Shown piece by piece: positions 18,862 to 27,447 of a stretch of DNA of 64,000 nt. Source of the stretch: CALFML01 sp044222245. Its GTDB lineage: Bacteria; Myxococcota_A; Polyangia; Palsa-1104; JAEUJZ01. Numbering within the stretch: the first letter of the stretch is position 1; every line of letters starts with the position of its first letter. The notes below the pieces were generated by a model. That model worked only from the letters and a program-made list of their open reading frames with translations, was not told where the DNA came from and did no database searches. The stretch is from NCBI GenBank assembly GCA_044222245.1, contig JBGANQ010000001.1:257368-321367 (forward strand), read 5' to 3'. The position numbers and the translations under genes are program-made.

Positions 18862-20622
18862 TTAGGCCGGGCCGCCCAGGCCGGGCGGGGCGGCGGCGGC
18901 GAGCGCTGCCGACGAGCGGACGCCGGCGAGCAGCTCGCCCAGGCGCTCCCGCGAGGCGGGGGCGGCGGGAGAGTTAGAAAGCTCGGCGAGGATCTGGCCG
19001 CGGTACAGGACGGCGATGCGATCGCACAGCGCACGCAGCTCGTCGAGCTCGGCGGAGATAAGGAGGATCGCGCAGCCGCGGTCGCGCGCCGCCAAAAGAG
19101 CGCGGTGGATCGACTCGATGGCGCCGATGTCGACGCCGCGGGTGGGCTGGGCGGCCAGCAGCACGCGCGGCGGCGCGCCGCCCCCGGCCAGGGCGCGGGC
19201 GAGCAGCAGCTTCTGCTGGTTGCCGCCCGACAGGGCGCGGGCGGGCAGCGTCGGCTCGGGCGGCCGGATGTCGTGCTCGCGCAGCAGCGCCAGCGCGTCC
19301 CGCTGCAGGCGCTTCTGATCTATTAACAGCCCGGCGAACGGCCCAGCCGCGCGCTCGCTGCCGAGCAGCAGGTTCTCGGCCAGCGAGAAGTCGAGCACCA
19401 GCCCGTGACGCTGGCGGTCCTCCAGGACGAAGCCGAGGCCGGCGCGCTTGCGGGCGCGCACGCTGGCCGCAGTCACGTCCTGGCCGCCAAGCCGCACCTG
19501 GCCGTGGCTGAGCGGCAGCAGGCCGGCGATCGCCGCGCCGAGCTCGCTCTGGCCGTTGCCCTCGACGCCGGCGATGCCGAGGATGGTCCCGGCGGCGAGC
19601 CGCAGCGACACCCCGCGCACCCGCTCCACCCCTTCGCAGACCACCCGTACGTCGGTCAGCTCGAGCGCTGGCGCCGCGGCTGTCACGCCGGGCACCGCCG
19701 GCGCCGCCGGCTGGCGGATGAGCGGGTGGAGCTCGCGGCCGACCATGGCGCGGGCGAGCTCGCCGGCAGAGAACTCGCTGCGCCGCAGCTGCGCTACCAC
19801 CCGGCCCCTGCGCATCACCACCGCGCGATCGGCCACCTGCAGCACCTCATCCAGCTTGTGGGTGACGATGAGCAGGGCGCTGCCGCCTTCACCGGCCGCG
19901 GCGCCCGCTGGCGACCGAGTCGCCTCCGCGGTGGCGCCCGCAGGCAGCCGGGCCGCACCGGCGGGCGGCTGGGTGATGCCCGGCGCGCTCGGCCGGTCCA
20001 CCAGCAGCTCGCGCAGGACGGCCAGCAGCCGCTGCGCCTCCCCGGGGGTCAGCACCGCGGTCGGCTCATCGAGCAGCAGGCAGCGGGCGCCGCGATACAG
20101 GATCTTCAGCAGCTCCACCCGCTGCGACTCGCCGACGCTCAGGTCGGTGACCGGGCGCTCGGGGTCGACGGGCAGCCCGTAGCGCGCCGCCAGCGCCGCG
20201 GTCTGCGCCACCGCCCGCCGGCGGTCGAGCAGCACCCCGAGCCGCCGCGGCTCGCTGCCCAGCACCACGTTCTCGGCCACGGTGAGCCGCGGCACGAGCA
20301 GGAAGTGCTGGTGGATAAGGCCGATGCCGGCGGCGATCGCCCGCTCGGGCGAGGGCACCACCGCGGCGCCGCGGTAGCGCACCTGGCCGCCGCTCACCCC
20401 GACCAGGCCATACAGGGCGTGCAGCAGCGTCGACTTGCCGGCGCCGTTTTCGCCGAGCAGGGCGACCACCTCACCCGGCTGCAGGCGCAGCGAGACGCCG
20501 TCGTTGGCCAGCCGCGTGCCGTAGCTCACCGAGACCTCTTGCAGCTCGCACAGCGGCACCGGCGCGGCGCCGCCAGCGGGCGGCGCGGACTCAGACGACA
20601 GAGCGGGCGGGAGCTGGGCCAT
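18862..20622 (-). CDS. ABC transporter double ATPase (nucleoside/sugar type)
   Basis: 586 residues with two ATPase halves as in RbsA/MglA/NupO-type importers. First half: Walker A GENGAGKST, signature DLSVGESQR, Walker B CLLLDEPTAVLT. Second half: degenerate Walker A region GIAGVEGNGQSELG, signature ALSGGNQQK, Walker B-like region VLLAAQPTRGVDIG. In the second half the Walker A is altered (no GKS/T), as usual for this class. An Ala/Pro/Gly-rich insert of about 40 residues (PPAGAARLPAGATAEATRS) interrupts the first half before the switch His (LLIVTHKLDE). Partner of the BMP-type binding protein 14 bp upstream. No permease gene follows; lipA does. Confidence 0.92.
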   Translation of the reverse strand: MAQLPPALSSESAPPAGGAAPVPLCELQEVSVSYGTRLANDGVSLRLQPGEVVALLGENGAGKSTLLHALYGLVGVSGGQVRYRGAAVVPSPERAIAAGIGLIHQHFLLVPRLTVAENVVLGSEPRRLGVLLDRRRAVAQTAALAARYGLPVDPERPVTDLSVGESQRVELLKILYRGARCLLLDEPTAVLTPGEAQRLLAVLRELLVDRPSAPGITQPPAGAARLPAGATAEATRSPAGAAAGEGGSALLIVTHKLDEVLQVADRAVVMRRGRVVAQLRRSEFSAGELARAMVGRELHPLIRQPAAPAVPGVTAAAPALELTDVRVVCEGVERVRGVSLRLAAGTILGIAGVEGNGQSELGAAIAGLLPLSHGQVRLGGQDVTAASVRARKRAGLGFVLEDRQRHGLVLDFSLAENLLLGSERAAGPFAGLLIDQKRLQRDALALLREHDIRPPEPTLPARALSGGNQQKLLLARALAGGGAPPRVLLAAQPTRGVDIGAIESIHRALLAARDRGCAILLISAELDELRALCDRIAVLYRGQILAELSNSPAAPASRERLGELLAGVRSSAALAAAAPPGLGGPA

Positions 20623-20636
20623 GGTTCACTTGGGGT

Positions 20637-21752
20637 TCACTTCTGGTCGACAGTGATGCGGCCGGCGATGATCTCGCGGCGCAGCGCCTCGACGCGGTCG
20701 CGCACCGCCTGGGGGATCATGCCCCGCCGCGGCTCGTCATAGACGTAGTCGACGCCGCCTTCCTTGAGGCCGAAGACCCGCACGCCGGGCTGGAAGCGCC
20801 GCTCGCGCACGGCGCGGATCACCTCGTAGACGCTGACGTCGACCTGCTTGGTCATCGAGGTGACCAGGTAGCCGGGGGCCTCGTCCCACTGATCGCTGTC
20901 GACGCCGATGGCGCGGCGGTCGCGCTCGCGGGCGGCCTCGAACACGCCCAGGCCGGTCGAGCCGGCGGCGTGGAAGATCACCGCCGCCCCGGCGGCGTAC
21001 TGCGCCAGCGCCAGCTCCTTGCCCTTGGCGGGGTTCTTGAACGCCTCGGGGCTGGTGCCGGCGTAGCCGACCAGCACCCGGCAGTCGGGGCACACCGCCA
21101 GCGCCCCCTGGCGGTAGCCGGCCTCGAACTTGTGGATAAGGGGAATGTCCATGCCGCCGACAAAGCCGATGACCTGACTTGGCGGCGGCGCCGCCGGGCC
21201 GCCGGGCCCCGGCCCAGGCGGCTTTTGCGCCCACAGGGCGGCGACGGCACCGACGAGAAAGCTGCCCTCCTCTTCGCGGAACTTGAGGGCGACCATGTTG
21301 GCCGGCGGCATGACGAAGCCGTGCGCATCGAACTTGGCATAGTCGACGCACGCAAAGGAGCTGCGCGGGTAGTCGCGGGCGACCTGGATCATGTCATCGG
21401 AGAACACGAAGCCGACGCCGAGCACGAGGTCAAAGCCGCGCGCCGCCAACAGGCGCAGCCCGCTCTCGCGGTCGGCGCCATCGCCGGGCTCGACAAACTC
21501 GGGGGTGATGCCGAGCTCGCGGGCGGCGCGCTCGACGCCATTATAGGCGGCGTCGTTGAACGACTTGTCCCCGCGGCCGCCGACATCAAAGACCAGGCCG
21601 ACGCGCAGCGCCGGGGCCTTGTGCGCCGCGGCGCCGCCCGCCCCCGGGCCCGCAGCGCCCCGCAGCCACGCCGGCGGCAGCAGCAAGACGGCGTTGAAAA
21701 AGACCAGCGCCGCCGTAATCGCAAGCAAGAGCCGCAGCGAGACCGGACGCAC
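20637..21752 (-). CDS. BMP/Med-family substrate-binding protein
   Basis: 371 residues, GTG start at 21752. The N-terminus has a membrane helix (SLRLLLAITAALVFFNAVLLL) without a lipobox Cys, so it is a signal anchor or cleaved peptide and not the usual lipoprotein. The BMP fold shows GLVFDVGGRGDKSFNDAAYNGVERA, FVFSDDMIQVA, VGFVGGMDIPLIHKFEAGYRQG and AAGSTGLGVFEAA. Members bind nucleosides or related ligands for import. A Pro/Gly-rich insert (PPGPGPGGPAAPPP) lies mid-protein. First gene of the BMP-ATPase-lipA run; the divergent PAS-STAS gene starts 93 bp away. Confidence 0.92.
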   Translation of the reverse strand: MRPVSLRLLLAITAALVFFNAVLLLPPAWLRGAAGPGAGGAAAHKAPALRVGLVFDVGGRGDKSFNDAAYNGVERAARELGITPEFVEPGDGADRESGLRLLAARGFDLVLGVGFVFSDDMIQVARDYPRSSFACVDYAKFDAHGFVMPPANMVALKFREEEGSFLVGAVAALWAQKPPGPGPGGPAAPPPSQVIGFVGGMDIPLIHKFEAGYRQGALAVCPDCRVLVGYAGTSPEAFKNPAKGKELALAQYAAGAAVIFHAAGSTGLGVFEAARERDRRAIGVDSDQWDEAPGYLVTSMTKQVDVSVYEVIRAVRERRFQPGVRVFGLKEGGVDYVYDEPRRGMIPQAVRDRVEALRREIIAGRITVDQK

Positions 21753-21809
21753 GGGCGGCTTATACCACAGACACCGACCCTGGCGGCGCGGCCGCAGCTC
21801 AGATCGCCC

Positions 21810-21845
21810 TTTTTATGCCCGGCGCGGTGCTTCTATAATGAATCC
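21810..21845 (+). promoter_or_regulatory. Promoter with consensus -10 directly before a start codon
   Basis: TATAAT at 21834-21839, with TTTTTA or TTTTAT at about 21810-21816 as a poor -35 (17-18 bp spacer). Transcription would start at about 21845-21847, on the ATG at 21846, giving a leaderless mRNA. Confidence 0.55.
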
Positions 21846-22829
21846 ATGGCCTCTTCCCAGCAGCCCCCACCGAGCCCGCCACCGGAGCCCGGCGAAGGTG
21901 CGGCGACCGACCGGAGGCCAGCGGCAGAGCCGTCGCCGGTGCCGAGCGAGTTCAACGAGCTCCTGTTCGCCAAGACCCTGCTCACCTCGGTGAGCATCGG
22001 CATCATGGCGATCGCCTCGGCGGGCCGCTTCATGTTCTGCAATGAGCCGATGCGCCGGATGTTCGGCTTGACCGAAGAGCACCTGCAGCGCGACGCCCAG
22101 ACGCTGTTTGAGCAGATGCGCGACCAGCTGGTCAACCCCGAGAGCCTGGGGACGCTAGTAAACAGCATCCGCGCCGGCGAGCGCGAGGACTGGCACGACA
22201 CCATCGAGCTGCGCGACGGGCGGGCCTTCGAGCTGACGGTGCGGCGGCTGCGCCACGAGGGTCAGTCGCTGGGCTCGCTGTGGCTGTGCCGCGACGTCAC
22301 CGAGCAGCGCAAGAGCCAGGAAGCCCAGAAAATGAGCGAGGCCAGCCTGCGCGCCGTGGTGCAGGAGCAGGAGCGGCTCATCGCCACCATCCGCGAGATC
22401 GGCACCCCGGTGCTGCCCATCTACAACCGCGTGCTGGTGCTGCCGCTGGTCGGGCACATCGAGTCCACGCGCAGCGCCCACCTCATGGACGCGCTGCTCG
22501 AGTCGATCCAGCACCACCAGGCAAGCGTGGTGATCATCGACATCACCGGCGTGAGCCTGGTCGACACCTCGGTGGCCAACTCACTGATTCAGTCGACGCA
22601 GGCGGCGGCGCTTCTGGGGGCGCACTGCGTGCTGGTGGGGATCTCGGCCGCGGTGTCACGGACGATCGTCCACCTGGGCGTCGATCTGACGCAGGTGACG
22701 ACGCGCCGCGACCTGCAGGCCGGCTTCGCCTTTGCGCTCAACTACCTGGGCTATGCGATCCAGGTCATCAAAGAAGAGCCCGACTGGCTCGCCGAGCTCG
22801 ATCTGGATGGCGAGACCGCCGAGGCCTAG
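21846..22829 (+). CDS. PAS-STAS regulator (RsbR/RsbS-like)
   Basis: 327 residues; ATG 21846, chosen because a consensus TATAAT lies 6 nt upstream and no ribosome site is present. Residues 1-45 are Pro/Glu-rich and disordered. A PAS domain covers about 45-155 (LTSVSIGIMAIASAGRFMFCNEPMRRMFG, then GSLWLCRDVTEQRK). After a coiled linker, a STAS domain follows at about 180-300 (IGTPVLPIYNRVLVLPLVGHIESTR, then VVIIDITGVSLVDTSVANSLIQ). The Thr of DITGVSLVDTS is the position phosphorylated in RsbR-type stressosome proteins. Role: sensory input to a partner-switching or stressosome pathway; no RsbT-like kinase is adjacent. Confidence 0.9.
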   Translation: MASSQQPPPSPPPEPGEGAATDRRPAAEPSPVPSEFNELLFAKTLLTSVSIGIMAIASAGRFMFCNEPMRRMFGLTEEHLQRDAQTLFEQMRDQLVNPESLGTLVNSIRAGEREDWHDTIELRDGRAFELTVRRLRHEGQSLGSLWLCRDVTEQRKSQEAQKMSEASLRAVVQEQERLIATIREIGTPVLPIYNRVLVLPLVGHIESTRSAHLMDALLESIQHHQASVVIIDITGVSLVDTSVANSLIQSTQAAALLGAHCVLVGISAAVSRTIVHLGVDLTQVTTRRDLQAGFAFALNYLGYAIQVIKEEPDWLAELDLDGETAEA

Positions 22830-22912
22830 GCGCGGCAAAGGCCGCGCCGGCTGCGATGAGCGCGCCTGGGGGCGGCGGCATATGCTTGACGACCGTCAGG
22901 GCTGGGGCCAGC

Positions 22913-24301
22913 ATGGCGCCGAGGGCTGATGCAGTGACCAAAGCGATAAACAGTGCGCCGCCCGAGGTGGTGGTGGTGGGCGGCGGGTTTGGCGGCCTGG
23001 AGGTGTGCAAGCGGCTCGCGCGCGCCAACCGGCGCGGTCAGCTGCGCCTCACCCTCATCGACAAAGAGAACTTCTTCCAGTTCAACCCCCTTTTGCCCGA
23101 TGTCGCCACCGGCGCCGTCGAGACCCGCCACATCGTCTACCCGCTGCGCGCCTTCTGCGTGCAGAACCGCGTCCGCTTCCTCCGCAACAAGCTGCGCAGC
23201 ATCGACGAAAAGGCTCGCGTGCTCGAGCTGCACAACGGCCTGCGGGTGTCCTACGACTACCTGGTGATCGCCGCCGGCTCGTCGACCAACTACTTCGGCA
23301 TCCCCGGCGCCGAGGAGCACTCGTTCCCGTTCAAGACCGTCATGGACGCCATCCGCCTGCGCGCCCACGTCGTCGAGATGTGGGAGCTGGCGGATCAGGC
23401 GCAGGACGAGGCGGCGCGCCGCCAGCTGCTCACCTTCGTCGTCGCCGGTGGCGGCATCACCGGGGTCGAGGTGTGCAGCGAGCTTTTGCACATGTTCCGC
23501 ACCACCATGGCCAAGCTGTACAAAAACATCCCGCAGTCGCTGGTCTCGGTGCAGCTGGTCGAGGCCGGGGTGCGCCTGTTGCCGCCGGGCATCCGCGAGG
23601 TGCACAGCCAGGTGGCAGAGCGGCACCTGCGCGGCCTGGGCGTCAACATCGTGCTCAACCGCAAGGTCGTCGGGGTCGAGCAGGGGCGCATCCTGCTCGA
23701 CGACGGCGGCGTCATCCCGGCGCACACCCTTATCTGGACCACCGGCATCCGCGGCATGGCGCTGGAGAAGCTGTGGCCGTGGCCGCTCGGCCGCGGCGGC
23801 AAGCTCAAGGTGGACAGCGGCACCCGGCTTGGCGAGCGGGCCTTCGCGATCGGCGACATCGCCGACTGTCAGGACGAGACCGGGCGGGCGGTGCCGGCGG
23901 TGGCGCAGGGGGCGATGCAGATGGGGCGGGTGGCGGCGGCCAACATCCTGGCCGACCTCGGGCTCGGACCGCCGCGCACCATCCGCTACGTCGATGTCGG
24001 CTACATCGTGGGCCTGGGCAAGCACTCGACGGTGGCCAACCTGATGGGGATCCCGGTGGCGGGCTGGGTGGCGTGGTACTTCTGGGCCCTGGCCTACCTC
24101 ATCAAGATGGTCGGCATCCGCCGCCAGTTCGAGGTCGCGCTCGACTTCGTCAAAGGGCTGTTCGTCGATCACGACACCAGCCAGATCCACGAGCGGCGGC
24201 GCATGCTGCGGCCGCACGACATGAACCCGGTCCTCGGCCAGGCGCCGGCCGCGCCGCCGGTGCCGACCGAGGCGGTGGTGCTGCCGCCGGGCAGCCCGTA
24301 G
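22913..24301 (+). CDS. ndh: Type II NADH dehydrogenase
   Basis: About 462 residues. Starts at ATG 22913 or GTG 22934 (GAGGG 8 nt upstream of the GTG) are both possible; I list 22913. Non-proton-pumping NADH:quinone oxidoreductase. FAD motif VVVVGGGFGGLEVCKRL, the FFQFNPLLPDVATG segment, NADH-binding motif FVVAGGGITGVEVCSELLHMF, and the second FAD region AFAIGDIADC. The quinone-side motif VPAVAQGAMQMG is present. The C-terminal part (GWVAWYFWALAYLIKMVG) gives the amphipathic membrane-binding end. Ends 6 bp from the convergent cytochrome gene. Confidence 0.93.
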   Translation: MAPRADAVTKAINSAPPEVVVVGGGFGGLEVCKRLARANRRGQLRLTLIDKENFFQFNPLLPDVATGAVETRHIVYPLRAFCVQNRVRFLRNKLRSIDEKARVLELHNGLRVSYDYLVIAAGSSTNYFGIPGAEEHSFPFKTVMDAIRLRAHVVEMWELADQAQDEAARRQLLTFVVAGGGITGVEVCSELLHMFRTTMAKLYKNIPQSLVSVQLVEAGVRLLPPGIREVHSQVAERHLRGLGVNIVLNRKVVGVEQGRILLDDGGVIPAHTLIWTTGIRGMALEKLWPWPLGRGGKLKVDSGTRLGERAFAIGDIADCQDETGRAVPAVAQGAMQMGRVAAANILADLGLGPPRTIRYVDVGYIVGLGKHSTVANLMGIPVAGWVAWYFWALAYLIKMVGIRRQFEVALDFVKGLFVDHDTSQIHERRRMLRPHDMNPVLGQAPAAPPVPTEAVVLPPGSP

Positions 24302-24307
24302 CCGCGG

Positions 24308-25912
24308 CTACAGCTTGACGCTCGGCGGCGGGCCCGGCGGCGCCTTGGGGTGCACGGGGTTGCCGTCGGCGTCGGGGCGCGGGAAGATGCTCGGGTCGGG
24401 GTCGCGCAGCGCGCAGCTCGGCTGCGGCTTCTTCTCGATCCAGGCGGCGGTGCGGGCGAAGGCGCACGGCTCGCGCATGCGCGCCATGATGTCGGAAAAC
24501 GGCGGGTAGTCGTAGTCGATGTGCCCCAGCACCTCGCGGTAGTTGGCCTGCAGCTGGGCCGGCTCCTTGGCCTGCCGGATGAGGGTGAAGCGGGGAACCG
24601 CGCCGCCGTGGCAGCGGGGGTTTGTGCAGGTCATCTTGTCGAGGATCGGCTGCATCTGGGCGACAAAGCTGGCGAAGGTCGGCGGTGTCGGCGGCGGGCA
24701 GGGCTTGATCGGCTGCTGGCGCAGCCAGGCGACCAGCTGATCGTCGGCGCAGTCGCCCTTGCCGCCCAGGCGCTGACCACCGCCGTGCGGCTCCTGGTTG
24801 CGGGCGGTGCGCAGCAGCGTGCTGTCGCCCAGGTGCTGCAGGTCCTCGACGCGGGCGAGCAGCACCAGGTAGCTGTGCAGCACCGTCGGCGCCCCCAGCT
24901 CGCCAAGCAGCAGCGCCATGTCGCCGACGCCGCCGCCGTGGCAGGCGGTCTGCAGGCAGCCGCGCCGGTTGAGCACCGGCAGCACCTGGGTGGTAAACAC
25001 CTGCAGGCTGGGCAGGCTCGGGGGAGTCTTGGGCGCAAGCTCGCAGGTGAGCTCGGGCGCGCTGGCGAGGAAGCCGTAGAGCCGGCGGTAGGCGCAGGAC
25101 AGGGGGTCGGCCTTCTGCTTGTGCACCCCATCGCGGGCGTCGGCGGCGCGCATGATCGAGGTCAGCCACACCAGGTAGTTGTGGTTGTTCAGGCGGCCGA
25201 GCTCGGCCAGCGCCTTGTCGGTCTTGCTCGGAGCCGCCACCAGCCCCTGCAGGTCGAAGCGGGCAGCGGGCGGGCCGCCGCCGTGGCAGGCCTTGTCGGC
25301 GCAGCCGAGCGCGACCATCGCCGGGGCGACCTCGCGGGCGAAGCGGCCGCCGGGATCGGGCACCGGCTCGCTGCACGGCACGTCGGGCTGGCCGCCGATC
25401 CAGGAGATGAGCCGGGTGTAGCTGCAGCTCTTGGGGTCGATGTTGCGACCGCCGTTGTGCGCCACCTGGTTGGTCATCTTCTGGACAAGCTCGCTCTTCT
25501 CAGGCTCCTTGCGGTCGAGGCGTGAGAGGACGGCGTCATAGTCCTTGCGGTCCTGGCCCGAGGGGTCACGCAGCCACATGCCGCCGCCGCGGTAGGCGCC
25601 GTGGCAGGCCGAGGAGTCGCAGCCCTGCTTGGTGAGCAGCGGCCGCACGAACCGCTGGTAGGTGAGGTCCCTTATCTGCGGCTGCTTGACCAGCTCGGCG
25701 ATTACCTCTGCCGTGGTCGGCTTCTTGTCGGGGTTGTTTGCCAGGCCCTTGTCGGGCTTGCGGGCGTGCTGGATGTAGACGCCGCCGCGCGGGCGGGTCT
25801 TGCAGCCGGGCAGCAGCGCGACCGCCGCCAGCAGGCTGCAGCCGGCGAGCAGCCAGCCCGCGGGACCCACGGGCAGAAGAGCCGGAAGGCAAGGGCGAGC
25901 ACTGCGGTTCAT
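24308..25912 (-). CDS. Lipoprotein with four CX4CH (heme c-like) motifs
   Basis: 534 residues, lipobox LLPGC (Cys37). Four internal repeats of about 105 residues each carry one CX4CH motif: CDSSACH (98-104), CADKACH (204-210), CLQTACH (319-325) and CTNPRCH (429-435). Each is followed by HNGG/HGGG-type and SCxYxRLxxWI segments. There is no CX2CH at all. CX4CH binds heme in cytochrome c3-type proteins, so four c-type hemes are plausible but not certain. It overlaps the upstream di-heme peroxidase gene by 4 bp (ATGA) and is last of three. Likely an electron carrier or partner at the cell surface or in the periplasm (inference). Confidence 0.85.
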   Translation of the reverse strand: MNRSARPCLPALLPVGPAGWLLAGCSLLAAVALLPGCKTRPRGGVYIQHARKPDKGLANNPDKKPTTAEVIAELVKQPQIRDLTYQRFVRPLLTKQGCDSSACHGAYRGGGMWLRDPSGQDRKDYDAVLSRLDRKEPEKSELVQKMTNQVAHNGGRNIDPKSCSYTRLISWIGGQPDVPCSEPVPDPGGRFAREVAPAMVALGCADKACHGGGPPAARFDLQGLVAAPSKTDKALAELGRLNNHNYLVWLTSIMRAADARDGVHKQKADPLSCAYRRLYGFLASAPELTCELAPKTPPSLPSLQVFTTQVLPVLNRRGCLQTACHGGGVGDMALLLGELGAPTVLHSYLVLLARVEDLQHLGDSTLLRTARNQEPHGGGQRLGGKGDCADDQLVAWLRQQPIKPCPPPTPPTFASFVAQMQPILDKMTCTNPRCHGGAVPRFTLIRQAKEPAQLQANYREVLGHIDYDYPPFSDIMARMREPCAFARTAAWIEKKPQPSCALRDPDPSIFPRPDADGNPVHPKAPPGPPPSVKL

Positions 25913-27447
25913 GGCTTGAACTCCAGGCGGGCAGGCCGGCTGAGCGTCTGCAGAAACAGGCGCAGCGCCCCGCCTTCTTCAGGGGAGAGTTTCACGTAGG
26001 CGTCGCGGGCGGCGGTCGCTTCGCCGCCATGGGCGCGGATCGCGGTGTCGATCGAGCCGGCGCGCCCGTCGTGCAGGTAGGGGGCGGAGATGCCAAGGCC
26101 CCACAGCGGCGGGGTCAGCCACAGGTGGCGCGGCGCGCCCAGGTAGCCGCGCGGCTCGCTCAGCTCTTCGCCCAGGTCGTGCATCTTGAGGTCGCTGTAC
26201 AGCCGCACCGTGCCCTGACGCTCGGCGCGGCCGGCGCTCTTGAGCAGCGGCGTCAGGTCGAGCCGCGGGCGCGAGCGCGGCCCGGGTCCGAGGCTGACCA
26301 GCGAGCTGGTTAGCGGCAGCTCGGGCACATGGCAGCCGGCGCAGCCAAGCTTGGTGAACAGCTCGCCGCCCTGGGCGGTGGCGATGAGGAAGCTCGGCGG
26401 CTCGGGCGACTCTTCGATAGGCAGGGTCAGCGCCGCCAGGTAGGCGGTGAGGGCGGTGACCATGCCGGTGGTCGCCTCGCGGGTCACGCCGTCCAGATCC
26501 GGGTCGGCCGACGGACCGTCGCCGTAGGGGGCAGCGCCGGGCGGACCCGAGCTCACAAGCTCCTCGGCCTGGACGCCCAGGTTGCGCTGCAGCGACTCGA
26601 CGACCATCTGCCGCAGCGAGGCGACCGTGCCCTTCCAGCCAAACGGCCGCACGATCAGGTCCTGGCGCACCCCGCGCACGCCCGAGCCGTCGATCTGGCC
26701 GCTCGGGCTCTTGCGCAGGAAGCCGAACGAGACCCCCTTGGCGGACAGCGGCACGCTCTGGCCGGGGCGCAGGGTGCGCTGGGCAGTGGCGAGCTGGTCG
26801 CGCAGCTCGGCGGTCATCTCGGCGGCGAGCTGGCCGAGCACCGCGGCGCCCCATAGGGCCCGCGGGTTGCGCTCCAGCGCGGTGCGCGGGTGCTCGCCGT
26901 CGCCGTCGAGCAGCGCGTTGTCGATGCGGAAGCCGGCGCCGCCCGGGCCGCCGAGGTGATGGCAGGCGACGCAGCGCGTGGCGTCCGGGCCGCCGAACAG
27001 CTTGTACTGGACGTGGCGGAGGTTGGGGGCGGGACGCGGTCCGGCGAGCGGGCTTTTCTTGGCGGCCAGGCCGTTGCCCAGGCCCTGCGCGGGGCCGAAG
27101 TCGAGACTGAACAGCTCCTGCCCGATCTCCAGCAGCTGCGGCAGGCTGACGCGACCGCTGTCGATATCGGCCTGCTCGACGCGCAGCTGGGCCCACTGCG
27201 AGCCCGGCTCCCAGGCCTCGCGCATGCGCCGCTCGCGGCGGGCGATGGCGGCCGCCACCGCCTGCTGCGCCTGCGCCATCGGGTCGGTCGGGCCCAGGCT
27301 GTGCGCCGCGCCCTCGCCGAGGGGAGTAACCGGCTCGACCTGCGGCGGCGGCGCTGGCGTGCAGCCGCCGAGCCAGGCGGCCACGCTCAGCCCGGCCGCG
27401 ACGCGGTGCCAGCGCGTCGGCGGCGCCGCGCCGCTCGTCCGAGTCAC
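25909..27447 (-). CDS. Di-heme peroxidase-like (DHOR/DUF1111) lipoprotein
   Basis: 512 residues. Start GTG 27447 overlaps the previous stop as GTGA; an upstream extension would be Arg/Pro-rich and unlikely. Lipobox AWLGGC. Two CX2CH heme sites: RCVACHHLGGPGG and GCAGCHVPELP. The C-terminal YLHDGRAGSIDTAIRAHGGEA is the conserved end of the di-heme oxidoreductase/putative peroxidase family, related to MauG and cytochrome c peroxidase. Also conserved is DLIVRPFGWKGTVASLRQMV, seen in the paralogue upstream. Function: periplasmic or surface redox enzyme; substrate unknown. Middle gene of the three-gene unit. Confidence 0.87.
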   Translation of the reverse strand: MTRTSGAAPPTRWHRVAAGLSVAAWLGGCTPAPPPQVEPVTPLGEGAAHSLGPTDPMAQAQQAVAAAIARRERRMREAWEPGSQWAQLRVEQADIDSGRVSLPQLLEIGQELFSLDFGPAQGLGNGLAAKKSPLAGPRPAPNLRHVQYKLFGGPDATRCVACHHLGGPGGAGFRIDNALLDGDGEHPRTALERNPRALWGAAVLGQLAAEMTAELRDQLATAQRTLRPGQSVPLSAKGVSFGFLRKSPSGQIDGSGVRGVRQDLIVRPFGWKGTVASLRQMVVESLQRNLGVQAEELVSSGPPGAAPYGDGPSADPDLDGVTREATTGMVTALTAYLAALTLPIEESPEPPSFLIATAQGGELFTKLGCAGCHVPELPLTSSLVSLGPGPRSRPRLDLTPLLKSAGRAERQGTVRLYSDLKMHDLGEELSEPRGYLGAPRHLWLTPPLWGLGISAPYLHDGRAGSIDTAIRAHGGEATAARDAYVKLSPEEGGALRLFLQTLSRPARLEFKP

